Shown one piece after another: positions 25,087-33,869 of a stretch of DNA of 64,000 bases. Position 1 is the first letter of the stretch. The number at the start of each line of letters is the position of its first letter. The DNA lies in assembly GCA_016719055.1 (NCBI GenBank), contig JADKAW010000038.1:186001-250000 (forward strand). The letters run 5' to 3'. The position numbers were made by a program, and so were the translations under genes. This DNA is from Candidatus Rhodoferax mariagerensis. Its GTDB lineage: Bacteria; Pseudomonadota; Gammaproteobacteria; Burkholderiales; Burkholderiaceae_C. The notes beneath the pieces are model-generated. The model did no database searches and was not told where the DNA came from. It saw nothing but the letters and a program-made list of their open reading frames with translations.

Positions 25087-25389
25087 CTATTTCAGAGACA
25101 AAATCCAGCTGGCGAGTTGCTTGGCGTCGGCCTCATTGACCTGTGGATTGGCGGGCATTGGAACCACACCCCATACGCCTGCGCCACCCTTCATGATCTT
25201 GCCAGCGAGTTTGACCACGGCATCTTGGCCGCTGTATTTCTTGGCAATATCCTTGTAGCCAGGCCCTACCACCTTGTGGTCGACGGCATGGCAGGCAAGA
25301 CAGTTCTTCTTTTGCGCCAATTCCGGGCTGGCCAGCACCGACATACTGGCTGTGGCGACAATCAGCAATGCAAACAGCTTGCGCTTCAT
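25087..25389 (-). CDS. Small periplasmic cytochrome c (c551/c552 type)
   Basis: A 100-residue monoheme cytochrome. The signal peptide MKRKLFALLIVATASMSVLA is followed by heme motif CLACH, and the distal methionine lies in VVPMPANPQV, the usual class I arrangement. It would shuttle electrons in the periplasm. The frame is open upstream to 25632, but the signal peptide fixes the ATG at 25389. It converges on acs with a shared terminator. Confidence 0.9.
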   Translation of the reverse strand: MKRKLFALLIVATASMSVLASPELAQKKNCLACHAVDHKVVGPGYKDIAKKYSGQDAVVKLAGKIMKGGAGVWGVVPMPANPQVNEADAKQLASWILSLK

Positions 25390-25495
25390 GGAGATGTCCT
25401 TTAATAATGGGTTAGAGTCACTTAACGACATTGTAGGGACGCTGGTTGACGGGTGGTATTGTGAAGTTGTGTGAAGTATCTTGCCAGGAGCAATC

Positions 25496-25744
25496 ATGTA
25501 TCTATTGGGTTTGGGTCTGGTGCTGTTAAGCATGAAGTACTTTGAATTTGGAATGGTTGCCGAATGGCCATGGTGGCAGGTGCTGCTGCCTTTTGCCCTG
25601 GCCGCCGCCTGGTGGGCCTGGGCCGACAGCACGGGTTACACCAAACGCAAGGCCATGGAACGTGAAGACAAACGCCGTGAAGAACGCCGAATTCGCACCA
25701 AGGAAGCGTTGGATGCCAACTACCACAAAAAGAAACCGCACTGA
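25496..25744 (+). CDS. Small Trp-rich protein (TIGR04438-like)
   Basis: An 82-residue protein. The N-terminal half is hydrophobic with clustered Trp (AEWPWWQVLLPFALAAAWWA), and the C-terminal half is highly charged (KREDKRREERR-like, then TKEALDANYHKKK). I recall this as a conserved small Trp-rich family of betaproteobacteria with unknown role. CAGGAG at 25484-25489 precedes the ATG at 25496, which is preferred over the in-frame ATG at 25481. Confidence 0.75.
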   Translation: MYLLGLGLVLLSMKYFEFGMVAEWPWWQVLLPFALAAAWWAWADSTGYTKRKAMEREDKRREERRIRTKEALDANYHKKKPH

Positions 25745-25866
25745 GGCCGTGCGCCAAGGAGGCATCGGCCGCCCAAAACCCTGTTGCATGGCCCGATCTG
25801 TGAGGTGTGGGCATAATTCGGTTTTCTTGTAGTTTTGTTCCCACACCCCGCCTGTACACCCATACC

Positions 25867-27726
25867 ATGCCCGTTTACCGCTCAAAAACCTCTACCGCTG
25901 GCCGCAATCAAGCAGGCGCACGCTCCTTGTGGCGCGCCACTGGCATGAAAGACGGCGACTTTCAAAAACCCATCATCGCGGTGGTCAATTCGTTCACCCA
26001 GTTTGTTCCTGGCCATGTGCACTTGAAAGACCTGGGCCAACTGGTGGCGCGCGAGATTGAGGCGGCAGGTGGCGTAGCCAAAGAGTTCAACACCATCGCC
26101 GTGGATGATGGCATCGCCATGGGCCACGACGGCATGCTGTATTCGTTGCCCAGCCGCGACATCATTGCCGACAGCGTGGAATACATGGTTAACGCACATT
26201 GTGCTGATGCCATGGTGTGCATCAGCAACTGCGACAAGATCACCCCTGGCATGTTGATGGCGGCGATGCGGATCAATATTCCGGTGGTGTTTGTCTCGGG
26301 TGGACCGATGGAGGCTGGCAAAACCCGCCTGCTGAACCCCACCACACAAACCATCGAGATCAGAAAGCTCGACTTGGTCGACGCCATGGTGATGGCGGCC
26401 GACGCCAGTGTGTCGGATGAAACCGTGGCCGAGGTGGAGCGCTCGGCCTGCCCCACCTGCGGGTCTTGCTCAGGCATGTTCACTGCCAACTCCATGAATT
26501 GTCTGACCGAAGCACTTGGCTTGGCCCTGCCAGGCAATGGCACGGTGGTGGCCACACATGCCGACCGCGAAAAATTGTTCAAGCGTGCGGGCCGTCTGAT
26601 TGTGGCCCTGTGCCAGCGCTTTTATGAACAGGAAGACGCAACCGTGCTGCCACGCTCGGTGGGATTCAAGGCCTTTGAGAACGCCATTGCGCTGGATATT
26701 GCCATGGGCGGCTCGACCAATACCATCCTGCACATTCTGGCGATCGCGCAAGAGGCGGGCATCGACTTCACCATGGCTGATATTGATCGCCTGTCGCGCA
26801 GTGTGCCTCAGTTGTGCAAGGTGGCACCGAACACGCAAAAGTACCATATTGAAGATGTGCACCGTGCCGGTGGCATCATGGCCATCCTGGGCGAGTTGGA
26901 CCGTGCCGGCAAGTTGCATACCGATGTGCCCACCATTCACGCCAAAACCATGAAAGATGCGCTAGACCATTGGGACATTGCCCGCAGCCCCAGCGCCGAG
27001 GTGCAACTTTTTTACAGCGCCGGCCCTGGCGGCGTGCCGACCCAGGTGGCATTCAGCCAGGCCAGCCGTTGGCCCAGCCTTGATATCGACCGTGCCGAGG
27101 GCTGCATTCGCTCGCGCGAGCACGCTTTTTCGCAAGAAGGGGGGCTTGCGGTGCTGGCAGGCAATATTGCACTGAACGGTTGTGTCGTCAAAACGGCAGG
27201 CGTCGACGATGCGCTGATGGTGTTTGAAGGTCCGGCACGGGTGTTTGAATCGCAAGACGAGGCGGTGGATCGCATTTTGGGCGATCAGGTGCAGCCCGGT
27301 GATGTAGTGATCATCCGGTACGAAGGCCCCAAAGGTGGGCCTGGCATGCAGGAGATGCTCTACCCTACCAGTTACATCAAGTCCAAGGGCTTGGGCAAGG
27401 CCTGTGCATTGCTGACCGATGGGCGCTTTTCTGGCGGCACCTCGGGCCTGTCGATTGGCCATGCCTCGCCCGAAGCGGCTGCCGGTGGTGCGATTGGGTT
27501 GGTAAAAAATGGCGACCGCATCCGGATCGACATTCCAAATCGCAGCATCAATGTGCTGTTGTCTGATGATGAATTGGCCAAACGCCGTACTGAGCAGAAT
27601 GCCAAGGGATGGAAACCCGCCAAGCCACGGCCGCGCAAGGTATCAGCTGCCCTCAAGGCCTACGCCAAGCTGGTGATGTCAGCCGACAAGGGGGCGGTGC
27701 GAGACCTGTCCTTGCTCGAGGATTAG
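25867..27726 (+). CDS. ilvD: Dihydroxy-acid dehydratase
   Basis: A 619-residue IlvD of normal length. Iron-sulfur cysteines occur in CISNCDKITPG and CPTCGSCSGMF, and other landmarks include VDDGIAMGH, GGSTNTILH, KTAGVDD and TDGRFSGGTSGL. It converts dihydroxyisovalerate and dihydroxymethylvalerate to the keto acids of valine and isoleucine. The frame opens at 25807, but the ATG at 25867 (MPVYRSKTSTAGRNQAGARS) matches the family start. Other ilv genes are not in the window. Confidence 0.95.
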   Translation: MPVYRSKTSTAGRNQAGARSLWRATGMKDGDFQKPIIAVVNSFTQFVPGHVHLKDLGQLVAREIEAAGGVAKEFNTIAVDDGIAMGHDGMLYSLPSRDIIADSVEYMVNAHCADAMVCISNCDKITPGMLMAAMRINIPVVFVSGGPMEAGKTRLLNPTTQTIEIRKLDLVDAMVMAADASVSDETVAEVERSACPTCGSCSGMFTANSMNCLTEALGLALPGNGTVVATHADREKLFKRAGRLIVALCQRFYEQEDATVLPRSVGFKAFENAIALDIAMGGSTNTILHILAIAQEAGIDFTMADIDRLSRSVPQLCKVAPNTQKYHIEDVHRAGGIMAILGELDRAGKLHTDVPTIHAKTMKDALDHWDIARSPSAEVQLFYSAGPGGVPTQVAFSQASRWPSLDIDRAEGCIRSREHAFSQEGGLAVLAGNIALNGCVVKTAGVDDALMVFEGPARVFESQDEAVDRILGDQVQPGDVVIIRYEGPKGGPGMQEMLYPTSYIKSKGLGKACALLTDGRFSGGTSGLSIGHASPEAAAGGAIGLVKNGDRIRIDIPNRSINVLLSDDELAKRRTEQNAKGWKPAKPRPRKVSAALKAYAKLVMSADKGAVRDLSLLED

Positions 27727-27750
27727 CTGTCAAGGCATTATTTGTTCAGT

Positions 27751-27821
27751 GGTCACCATCGTGATGGGGCAGCGAGTCATGGCCCCATGTCAGTGACCAT
27801 TCAATTGCCGGCACGCCGGCA
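27751..27821. other. Structured intergenic region between ilvD and ipdC-like gene
   Basis: GGTCAC (27751) pairs with GTGACC (27793), enclosing ATGGGGC (27764) with GCCCCAT (27782): a two-tier stem. Just after is the palindrome TGCCGGC-AC-GCCGGCA (27806-27821). No T-run follows, so simple intrinsic termination is unlikely; it could be an ilvD 3' structure or leader of the next gene. Confidence 0.4.
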
Positions 27822-27973
27822 TCTCATCAGCCCAGCCACCTGCACCGCTGCGACCCCATACGGTTTGGCACGTTACGCCCACCCGATGAGGCGGCTGTGA
27901 AAGGCTGGTTGTTTAAAGTCAATCCATCAAAACGTCGAACAGCAAATATCGCAACCCGTCCCAGGACCACCCC

Positions 27974-29596
27974 ATGAACCTTACTGAACAACTGTTGCAC
28001 GCACTCAAAAAGCATGGTGCGAAACAAATTTTTGGCATCCCCGGCGACTTCGCCCTGCCCTATTTCCGCATCATTGAAGAGTCTAAGATTCTGCCGCTTT
28101 ACACCCTGAGCCACGAGCCAGGTGTGGGTTTTGCGGCCGATGCCTCGGCGCGCATCAACGCGGGACTGGGAGTGGCGGCAGTTACCTACGGCGCCGGGGC
28201 ACTCAACATGATCAATTCGGTGGCGGCCGCCTACGCTGAAAAATCACCACTGGTGGTGCTCTCGGGCGGGCCAGGAAAAGGGGAATCTCGCTCCGGGCTG
28301 CTGCTGCACCATCAGGCCAAAACGCTGGACTCGCAATTTCAGATCTTCAAGGAAATCACCTGCGATCAGGTGCGACTCGACGATGCAGCACGCGCACCCG
28401 CCGACATTGCCCGGGTGCTGGCCAGTTGCCTGCGCCATTCCGAGCCGGTCTACATCGAAATTCCGCGCGACATGGTGGCCGTGCCCTGCGCAGAGGTGCT
28501 GCCGCTACCACCCCTGACAGTGGACCAGGACGCCTTGAGTGCCTGTGTGGATGAAATCCTTGAAACGCTTGCCCGAGCAAAATCTCCGGTGCTGATGGCT
28601 GGCGTGGAGGTGCGCCGCTACGGTCTGGAAGACAAAGTGGCTGCGCTGTCGCGCCGACTTGGGCTGCCGGTGGTCACCAGTTTTATGGGGCGCGGTCTGC
28701 TGGCCGAGCAGGACGCACCCTTGGTGGGCACCTACATGGGCGTGGCTGGTTTTCCGGAAGTGACCCAACTGGTGGAAAGCTCTGATGGCCTATTTTTGCT
28801 CGGTGAGATCATTTGTGATACCAACTTTGCTGTGTCCGAGACCAAGATCGACATGCGCAAGACCATCCAGGCGCTCAATAGCCGGGTCAATATCGGCTAT
28901 CACACCTATGCCGACCTGCCGCTGGCTGCCCTGGTTGATGCCATGTTGGCGTGCGTTGGCACGGTAGACAAGACGTTTGAGATCAAGCGGCAGGTGTTTC
29001 CGCGCCACATGCCCAATGACGCCGCCAGCATTGCACCCAACGACATTGCCACCGCCGTGAACGACCTGATGGCACAACACGGCAAGATGCCGATTGCCTC
29101 GGACATGGGTGACTGCCTGTTTACTGCGATGGAGATTGAGCATACCGCACTGGTCGCTCCCGGCTATTACGCCACCATGGGTTTTGGTGTGCCCGCCGGG
29201 CTGGGCCTGCAAGCGGCAACCAACGAGCGCCCCTTGATCCTGGTGGGTGACGGTGCCTTTCAGATGACTGGCTGGGAGTTGGGCAACTGCAAGCGCTATG
29301 GCTGGGACCCGATCGTGCTGGTGTTCAACAACGCCAGTTGGGAAATGCTGCGCACCTTCCAGCCCGAATCCGGCTTTAACGACCTGGGCCACTGGGGATT
29401 TGCCGAAATGGCCAGCGGCCTGGGTGGCGATGGGGTGCGGGTGGGCACCCGGGCTGAACTCAAGGCGGCGCTGGATCACGCAGTGGCCACACGCGGCAAG
29501 TTCCAACTGATTGATGTGACGATTCCGCGCGGCGTTTTGTCAGACACCCTGGCGCGTTTTGTCGCCGGAGTCAAGCGGCTCAACGCTGTCAAATAA
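27974..29596 (+). CDS. ipdC: Thiamine-diphosphate decarboxylase, indolepyruvate/phenylpyruvate type
   Basis: A 540-residue ThDP enzyme. The catalytic Glu lies in LSHEPGVGFAADA. The cofactor motif runs from GDGAFQMTGWELGN to VLVFNNASWEMLR. The whole chain closely recalls Azospirillum IpdC (FGIPGDFALP, LLLHHQAKTLDSQFQ, PRGVLSDTLARFV). Such enzymes decarboxylate indole-3-pyruvate and phenylpyruvate, giving indole- or phenylacetaldehyde. Substrate preference cannot be read from sequence. CAGGACC precedes the ATG. Not in an obvious operon with an aminotransferase or dehydrogenase. Confidence 0.85.
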   Translation: MNLTEQLLHALKKHGAKQIFGIPGDFALPYFRIIEESKILPLYTLSHEPGVGFAADASARINAGLGVAAVTYGAGALNMINSVAAAYAEKSPLVVLSGGPGKGESRSGLLLHHQAKTLDSQFQIFKEITCDQVRLDDAARAPADIARVLASCLRHSEPVYIEIPRDMVAVPCAEVLPLPPLTVDQDALSACVDEILETLARAKSPVLMAGVEVRRYGLEDKVAALSRRLGLPVVTSFMGRGLLAEQDAPLVGTYMGVAGFPEVTQLVESSDGLFLLGEIICDTNFAVSETKIDMRKTIQALNSRVNIGYHTYADLPLAALVDAMLACVGTVDKTFEIKRQVFPRHMPNDAASIAPNDIATAVNDLMAQHGKMPIASDMGDCLFTAMEIEHTALVAPGYYATMGFGVPAGLGLQAATNERPLILVGDGAFQMTGWELGNCKRYGWDPIVLVFNNASWEMLRTFQPESGFNDLGHWGFAEMASGLGGDGVRVGTRAELKAALDHAVATRGKFQLIDVTIPRGVLSDTLARFVAGVKRLNAVK

Positions 29597-29716
29597 GGCA
29601 ACGCCAGAGATGACTGCATCTGGGTAAATTTCCAAATCTTGCAAACGGAACATCCTGGCACATCCATGACGTCCTAAAGCGGCCAGATTGCAACACTCAC
29701 CTGAAAAGCACTGAAC

Positions 29717-30031
29717 ATGCGAAGCACAACTCTTTTAATGGCCAGCTGTTTGATGGGTGCCCTGGTTTTTTCGCCACTCTCCTTTGCAATGCAGCAGTGT
29801 GACAAGGAGATCTACGGTCAGGTTTACTGTGCACCCGTGGGCGGTTTGTTGCAAAAGGACGCTTTCGGCAAATACGCCTGCAGCCCCGGCCAATGTATTC
29901 GAAACGACCATGGCGTGCTGCTTTGCTCACTCAAACGAGGAGGCGCTGTCGTTTCAGACCCCTTCAAAGGCATTCAGTGCGTCGGTGGCTGTGTTCAGCC
30001 GCATCTGAAATACTGCCAACGTCCCAGGTAA
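29717..30031 (+). CDS. Small secreted cysteine-rich protein, function unknown
   Basis: A 104-residue protein with a signal peptide (MRSTTLLMASCLMGALVFSP, cut probably near SFA-M). The mature part of about 80 residues has eight Cys (QQCDKEIYGQVYC, KYACSPGQC, LLCSL, IQCVGGC, KYC), suggesting a disulfide-stabilised periplasmic or secreted fold. I do not recognise the family. It stands alone between ipdC and a 267-base gap. Confidence 0.7.
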   Translation: MRSTTLLMASCLMGALVFSPLSFAMQQCDKEIYGQVYCAPVGGLLQKDAFGKYACSPGQCIRNDHGVLLCSLKRGGAVVSDPFKGIQCVGGCVQPHLKYCQRPR

Positions 30032-30115
30032 ATCGTCGGACTCGCCGCTCAGGGCAACTGCTCCCTGAAAAAGTTCCACATCACATCAGTCGCCACGATC
30101 GCCTTCGAAGGTGGA

Positions 30116-30139
30116 ATCAAGAGGGCGCGTGCTCTTGAT
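30116..30139. other. Inverted repeat in a 267-base gap
   Basis: ATCAAGAG (30116-30123) and CTCTTGAT (30132-30139) form an 8-base stem with an 8-base loop. There is no T-run. It may be a regulatory site or RNA structure between the secreted protein and the DUF4405 gene; nothing else recognisable is in the gap. Confidence 0.35.
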
Positions 30140-30263
30140 CAGTTGATGCTGAGCATGGTGAATTCACACCAGATGATGCCATAGACCATTATTGAAGCAT
30201 GGCTTTACCTGAGGTTCACACCCGCTTTGTGCAACTTCAAATGAGGCCCCAACAATACAACTA

Positions 30264-30275
30264 AGGGTAAACCCT
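30264..30275. promoter_or_regulatory. Short palindrome AGGGTAAACCCT upstream of the DUF4405 gene
   Basis: AGGGT-AA-ACCCT is a perfect palindrome 23 bases before the ATG at 30299. Position fits a promoter or operator element. Identification is only by position and symmetry. Confidence 0.3.
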
Positions 30276-30298
30276 ATCAATGTCAACCAAGGAAATTT

Positions 30299-30793
30299 AT
30301 GAACCTCAATCCGCACCGCCCCTGGATCACCCCGCTGGTCATTGGCACGTTTGTCCTGATGGCTGTTACTGGTAGCCTGATGTTTTTTCACCTTGACAGT
30401 GGCCTGAACAAGACCGCGCACGAGTGGCTCGGCTGGGCCATGGTGGTGGCGGTGCTTCTGCACCTTCTAATGAATGTCAATGCCTTCAAACGCTATTTCT
30501 CCCAGACCACTGGCCGCTGGGTTTTGGGAGCCAGCGCCTTGGTACTGGCTGCCAGTTTTGTGCCCCTGGGGGGCGTGGGTGGCAAACCGCCTTTTGTGGC
30601 ACCCATGCAGGCTTTGGCCAAAGCGCCCCTGTCCACTGTGGCCCAAGTCGCCGGCATCAGCACCGCAGAATTGCGTACCAAACTTACCCAAGTTGGGGTC
30701 GCTAGTCAGAATGACACACAAAGCGTCAAGGACTTGGTCGGTCCGGATCTGGGCCAACAGATGCGCACCCTGGGCAAGGTGCTCGGCGGCTGA
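30299..30793 (+). CDS. DUF4405-type small membrane protein
   Basis: A 164-residue protein with about three membrane segments (residues ~10-30, 42-62, 76-94). The pattern HEWLGWAMVVAVLLHLLMN has two His spaced like heme b ligands in small cytochrome-b-like proteins, so DUF4405 membership and heme binding are plausible. The C-terminal ~70 residues are soluble and helical. AAGGAA precedes the ATG at 30299. Role unknown. Confidence 0.65.
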   Translation: MNLNPHRPWITPLVIGTFVLMAVTGSLMFFHLDSGLNKTAHEWLGWAMVVAVLLHLLMNVNAFKRYFSQTTGRWVLGASALVLAASFVPLGGVGGKPPFVAPMQALAKAPLSTVAQVAGISTAELRTKLTQVGVASQNDTQSVKDLVGPDLGQQMRTLGKVLGG

Positions 30794-30820
30794 ATCCGCC
30801 CGACCCGCGGTCGCAGTGCA

Positions 30821-31285
30821 TCAGGGTGTTGATGGCGCAGTCGGCGCAATCGGCACCGTTTGCAGCTTTTTCCAGGCCTGAAACCCACCCGCTACCGACA
30901 GCGCCTTGGGGTAACCCATGGAGCGCAACAGGGCGGCCGCTGACAAACTGCGCCGGCCACTGTTACAAATGCACAACAGCAGGTTGTCGCGCGCATGGTG
31001 CAACTGGTTGATCATGGTGAAGAACGACTTCGCATCGATGTCCTTGGGCTTGCCCGCATCCAGAATGTCCTGCTCATCCTCCGACAAAGCATGACCCAGC
31101 ATGACCTTGACTTCAAACAGCGGGATGTGCAGGCTGTCAGGAATGGCACCCTTCATCTCGATCTCAAAGGTCTGGCGAATATCGATCAGGGTGGCCAGCC
31201 CCAGACGCGTCAGCTCCAGCGCGCTAGGCAAGGACATCTCTAAATGGGCAATGTCTTTGGGGGTTACGGATTGTTCGTTTGTCAT
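30821..31285 (-). CDS. Rhodanese-like sulfurtransferase
   Basis: A 154-residue single rhodanese domain: LATLIDIRQTFEIEMKGAIP (start of fold, with D and R) and active-site loop CNSGRRS with Cys107, so it is likely catalytically competent. ATG at 31285 is preferred over 31303 because the GAGAAG stretch precedes it and the N-terminus is shorter. It stands alone on the minus strand after convergent DUF4405 gene. Sulfur acceptor unknown. Confidence 0.85.
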   Translation of the reverse strand: MTNEQSVTPKDIAHLEMSLPSALELTRLGLATLIDIRQTFEIEMKGAIPDSLHIPLFEVKVMLGHALSEDEQDILDAGKPKDIDAKSFFTMINQLHHARDNLLLCICNSGRRSLSAAALLRSMGYPKALSVAGGFQAWKKLQTVPIAPTAPSTP

Positions 31286-31471
31286 GGAGCTTCTCGTAGG
31301 CAAAGCGGCACAGGGAATTTGGCCATGGCAAGCATTATCTACGCGCTGATGGTCTCGAATCGACCCTATTTACCCCCGGATGTGTAGCGCTTTCACCCAA
31401 AAGGTGAATCCAGTCAACGCTGAACAAGTCAAACTTCACCCCAACTGGCAACGCCGGGCTGACGCTCTAGT

Positions 31472-32338
31472 CTAGGCGGACTCAACCATGGGCGGGCATA
31501 ACAAGGCTTGCAGGCGCGGCAGCGCCGCCTGTGCATTGGCGGTGGTGGCATCGGCCACGCTTTGCACACTGACCCCCCGCAGTGCCGCCAGCGCGGCACC
31601 AATACGCGGTAACTCTGCAGGCGAATTAGCCGCTTGCCCTTCACCCAGCGCGCGCTGGGCCACGGTTTTGTAGAGCCAGTGCGGGGGCATGTCGGGCGAG
31701 TCGGTTTCCAGGACGATGGCATCAAGAGGCAAGCTCACCGCCATGCGCCGCAGCTGCTGGGCACGCTCAAAGGTAAAGGCACCGCCAAATCCGAGTTTCA
31801 GGCCCACACCGATCAAAGCCTGCGCCTGCTGAGCGCTGCCATTAAACGCATGGGCCATACCCTGCCAGCGCCCATGGCGCCCGGCCACGGCGCGCAAGCC
31901 CTGCAACACGGCGTCAACCGAACGGCGCACATGCAGCACCACCGGCAGATCATGCTGACGAGCCAGCTTGAGCTGCTCGGTAAAAAAGTGTTGCTGGCGC
32001 TCTCGCAGCGGGCTGGCACACAGCTCGGGCACAAAATAGTCCAGCCCGATTTCGCCCACCGCCACCAGGCGCGGGTCAGTGTGATGTTGCTGCAAGGCCG
32101 CTGCCAGCTGGACCAGTGCCGAGTCATCCACCTGTGCCACATAAAGCGGATGGATGCCCAGGCAATAACTGTCGCCGCTGGCGTGTGCCAGCACGCGCAC
32201 AGCGTCAAAATTGCCAGGCAGCACCGCTGGCAACACACAGTGAACTACATTATTTGTAGCGGCCAGCGCGCGCTGGTATTGGGCTGAACGGCTAAATTCT
32301 GTGGCATCCAGATGACAGTGGGTGTCAACCCAGCGCAC
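31472..32338 (-). CDS. TatD-family metal-dependent hydrolase
   Basis: A 288-residue protein starting with GTG. Metal-site motifs of the TatD family: DTHCHLD (H7, H9), AVGEIGLDY (Glu), VVLHVRRS (His), HAFNGS (His) and LETDSPDMPP (Asp). Family members are DNases or related hydrolases; YjjV-like is closest from memory. It begins 7 bases after the hemerythrin stop, so it may be the last gene of the chemosensory operon. A region near residues 20-35 overlaps sequence resembling the interspersed repeat. Confidence 0.9.
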   Translation of the reverse strand: MRWVDTHCHLDATEFSRSAQYQRALAATNNVVHCVLPAVLPGNFDAVRVLAHASGDSYCLGIHPLYVAQVDDSALVQLAAALQQHHTDPRLVAVGEIGLDYFVPELCASPLRERQQHFFTEQLKLARQHDLPVVLHVRRSVDAVLQGLRAVAGRHGRWQGMAHAFNGSAQQAQALIGVGLKLGFGGAFTFERAQQLRRMAVSLPLDAIVLETDSPDMPPHWLYKTVAQRALGEGQAANSPAELPRIGAALAALRGVSVQSVADATTANAQAALPRLQALLCPPMVESA

Positions 32339-32344
32339 CGCGTG

Positions 32345-32728
32345 TCAGGCTTTCGGGGCCATGAAGGCCACCACCTTCAGATCATCTTCGACAATGTGCT
32401 TGGTGGCCCAATCGGTCATCAGGGCCACAATGGCCGGCTTGTTCATGTAGCCCTTGCCGACATCCATGCTCAGCTCGCTCAAGCGGCTCAGCAGCCGGTT
32501 GTGAAGCTCCTGGTGATGCGCCAGCTCCGGAAAATCAACCCGGCGCATCAACTCTTCTTCTTTCTCAAAATGTTCGCGGGTGTGTTTGTACAGCAGCATG
32601 ATCAGCGAACGCATCTCGCGCAAGCTATCAGCGGCAATGAATTCATTGGTCAACTCAATCAAATACTGGTGCTGCTGGTCAACCTCAGGGTCACCCAACT
32701 TGCAGCTGTCACTCCATACAACACTCAT
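32345..32728 (-). CDS. Bacteriohemerythrin
   Basis: A 127-residue protein with the diiron ligand set in correct order: H20, H53 and E57 (HFEKEEEL), H72 and H76, H111 and D116. It would bind O2 at a non-heme diiron site. It follows cheB by 72 bases on the same strand, which suggests a link to O2-sensing or O2 delivery within the chemosensory cluster, though it may just be adjacent. Confidence 0.95.
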   Translation of the reverse strand: MSVVWSDSCKLGDPEVDQQHQYLIELTNEFIAADSLREMRSLIMLLYKHTREHFEKEEELMRRVDFPELAHHQELHNRLLSRLSELSMDVGKGYMNKPAIVALMTDWATKHIVEDDLKVVAFMAPKA

Positions 32729-32800
32729 TCCCGATACTCCAACAATTATTCAGCCACTTTATACCACGTGGCCTTGGTCAAACTTGTGAAAAATCAGCGT

Positions 32801-33868
32801 TCAGCGAACCATCACCCCTGAGAGCTGCTGCATGATCTCGCGACCAATGGCCGTTAACGGTACGGTTTTTTCAACACCTCCGCGCTTGACGGCTTCTTTG
32901 GGCATGCCATACACCACACAGGTAGCTTCGTCCTGACCCACGGTGCGCGCGCCGGCGTTGCGCATTTCCAGCAAACCAGCGGCACCGTCGTCGCCCATGC
33001 CGGTCATGATCACCCCCAGGGCGTTGGCGCCGGCGCATTTGGCCACTGACCTGAACAACACATCGACCGACGGGCGGTGCCGGTTCACCAGCGGGCCGTC
33101 CATCACCTCCACGTAATACTGTGCGCCGGTGCGACGCAACAGCATGTGCTTGCCCCCCGGCGCAATCAACGCTCGGCTGTTGATGACACGGTCGTTGTTT
33201 TGGGCCTCTTTGACCTCGATCTGGCACAGGCTGTTGAGGCGCTCGGCAAAAGCCGCGGTGAATTTTTCGGGCATGTGCTGCACGATCACAATGCCCGGCG
33301 TCACGCGCGGCAGGCTGGTCAGCACCACCTCTAACGCCTGGGTGCCACCGGTGGACGTGCCCAACGCCACCACCCGTTCGGTGGTCTGGATCATGGCTGA
33401 ATGTTTGTCGACCGCCGGCATGATCACATCGGCGGTGTTTTTGGCGGTGGCACGCAACACTTTGACATTGGCGTTCGCTGCTGCCTTGACCGCGCCCACC
33501 ACGTCTTCCGAGGCATCTTCCAAAAACTGCTTCAGACCGACCTTGGGTTTGGCAATAATCGCCACGGCACCCGCCGCCAAAGCCGCCATGGAGGTTTGTG
33601 CACCGGCTTCGACCAAGGTAGAGCAAATCACCACCGGAGTAGGTTTTTCGGCCATGACCTTTTTCAGAAAGGTAATGCCATCCATGCGCGGCATCTCGAT
33701 GTCAAGCACGATCACATCGGGCCACTGCACCTTCATGCGGGCAATGGCCAAAATCGGGTCGGCCACAGCCGCGATCACCTCGATGTCTGGGTCCGCTGAC
33801 AACAAGCCGGTCACCACCTGGCGCACCACGGCGGAATCGTCCACCACCATCACCTTGATTCGACTCAT
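32801..33868 (-). CDS. cheB: Chemotaxis protein-glutamate methylesterase
   Basis: A 355-residue CheB: N-terminal receiver (VMVVDDSAVVRQ; phospho-Asp in VIVLDIEMPRMDG) and C-terminal methylesterase with the catalytic Ser in LGTSTGG, His in QHMPEKFT and Asp in MTGMGDDGA. It removes methyl groups from MCPs and deamidates Gln. The frame opens to 33985, but MSRIKVMVVDD at 33868 is the natural start, one base after the cheD stop. Confidence 0.97.
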   Translation of the reverse strand: MSRIKVMVVDDSAVVRQVVTGLLSADPDIEVIAAVADPILAIARMKVQWPDVIVLDIEMPRMDGITFLKKVMAEKPTPVVICSTLVEAGAQTSMAALAAGAVAIIAKPKVGLKQFLEDASEDVVGAVKAAANANVKVLRATAKNTADVIMPAVDKHSAMIQTTERVVALGTSTGGTQALEVVLTSLPRVTPGIVIVQHMPEKFTAAFAERLNSLCQIEVKEAQNNDRVINSRALIAPGGKHMLLRRTGAQYYVEVMDGPLVNRHRPSVDVLFRSVAKCAGANALGVIMTGMGDDGAAGLLEMRNAGARTVGQDEATCVVYGMPKEAVKRGGVEKTVPLTAIGREIMQQLSGVMVR

Positions 33869-33869
33869 G

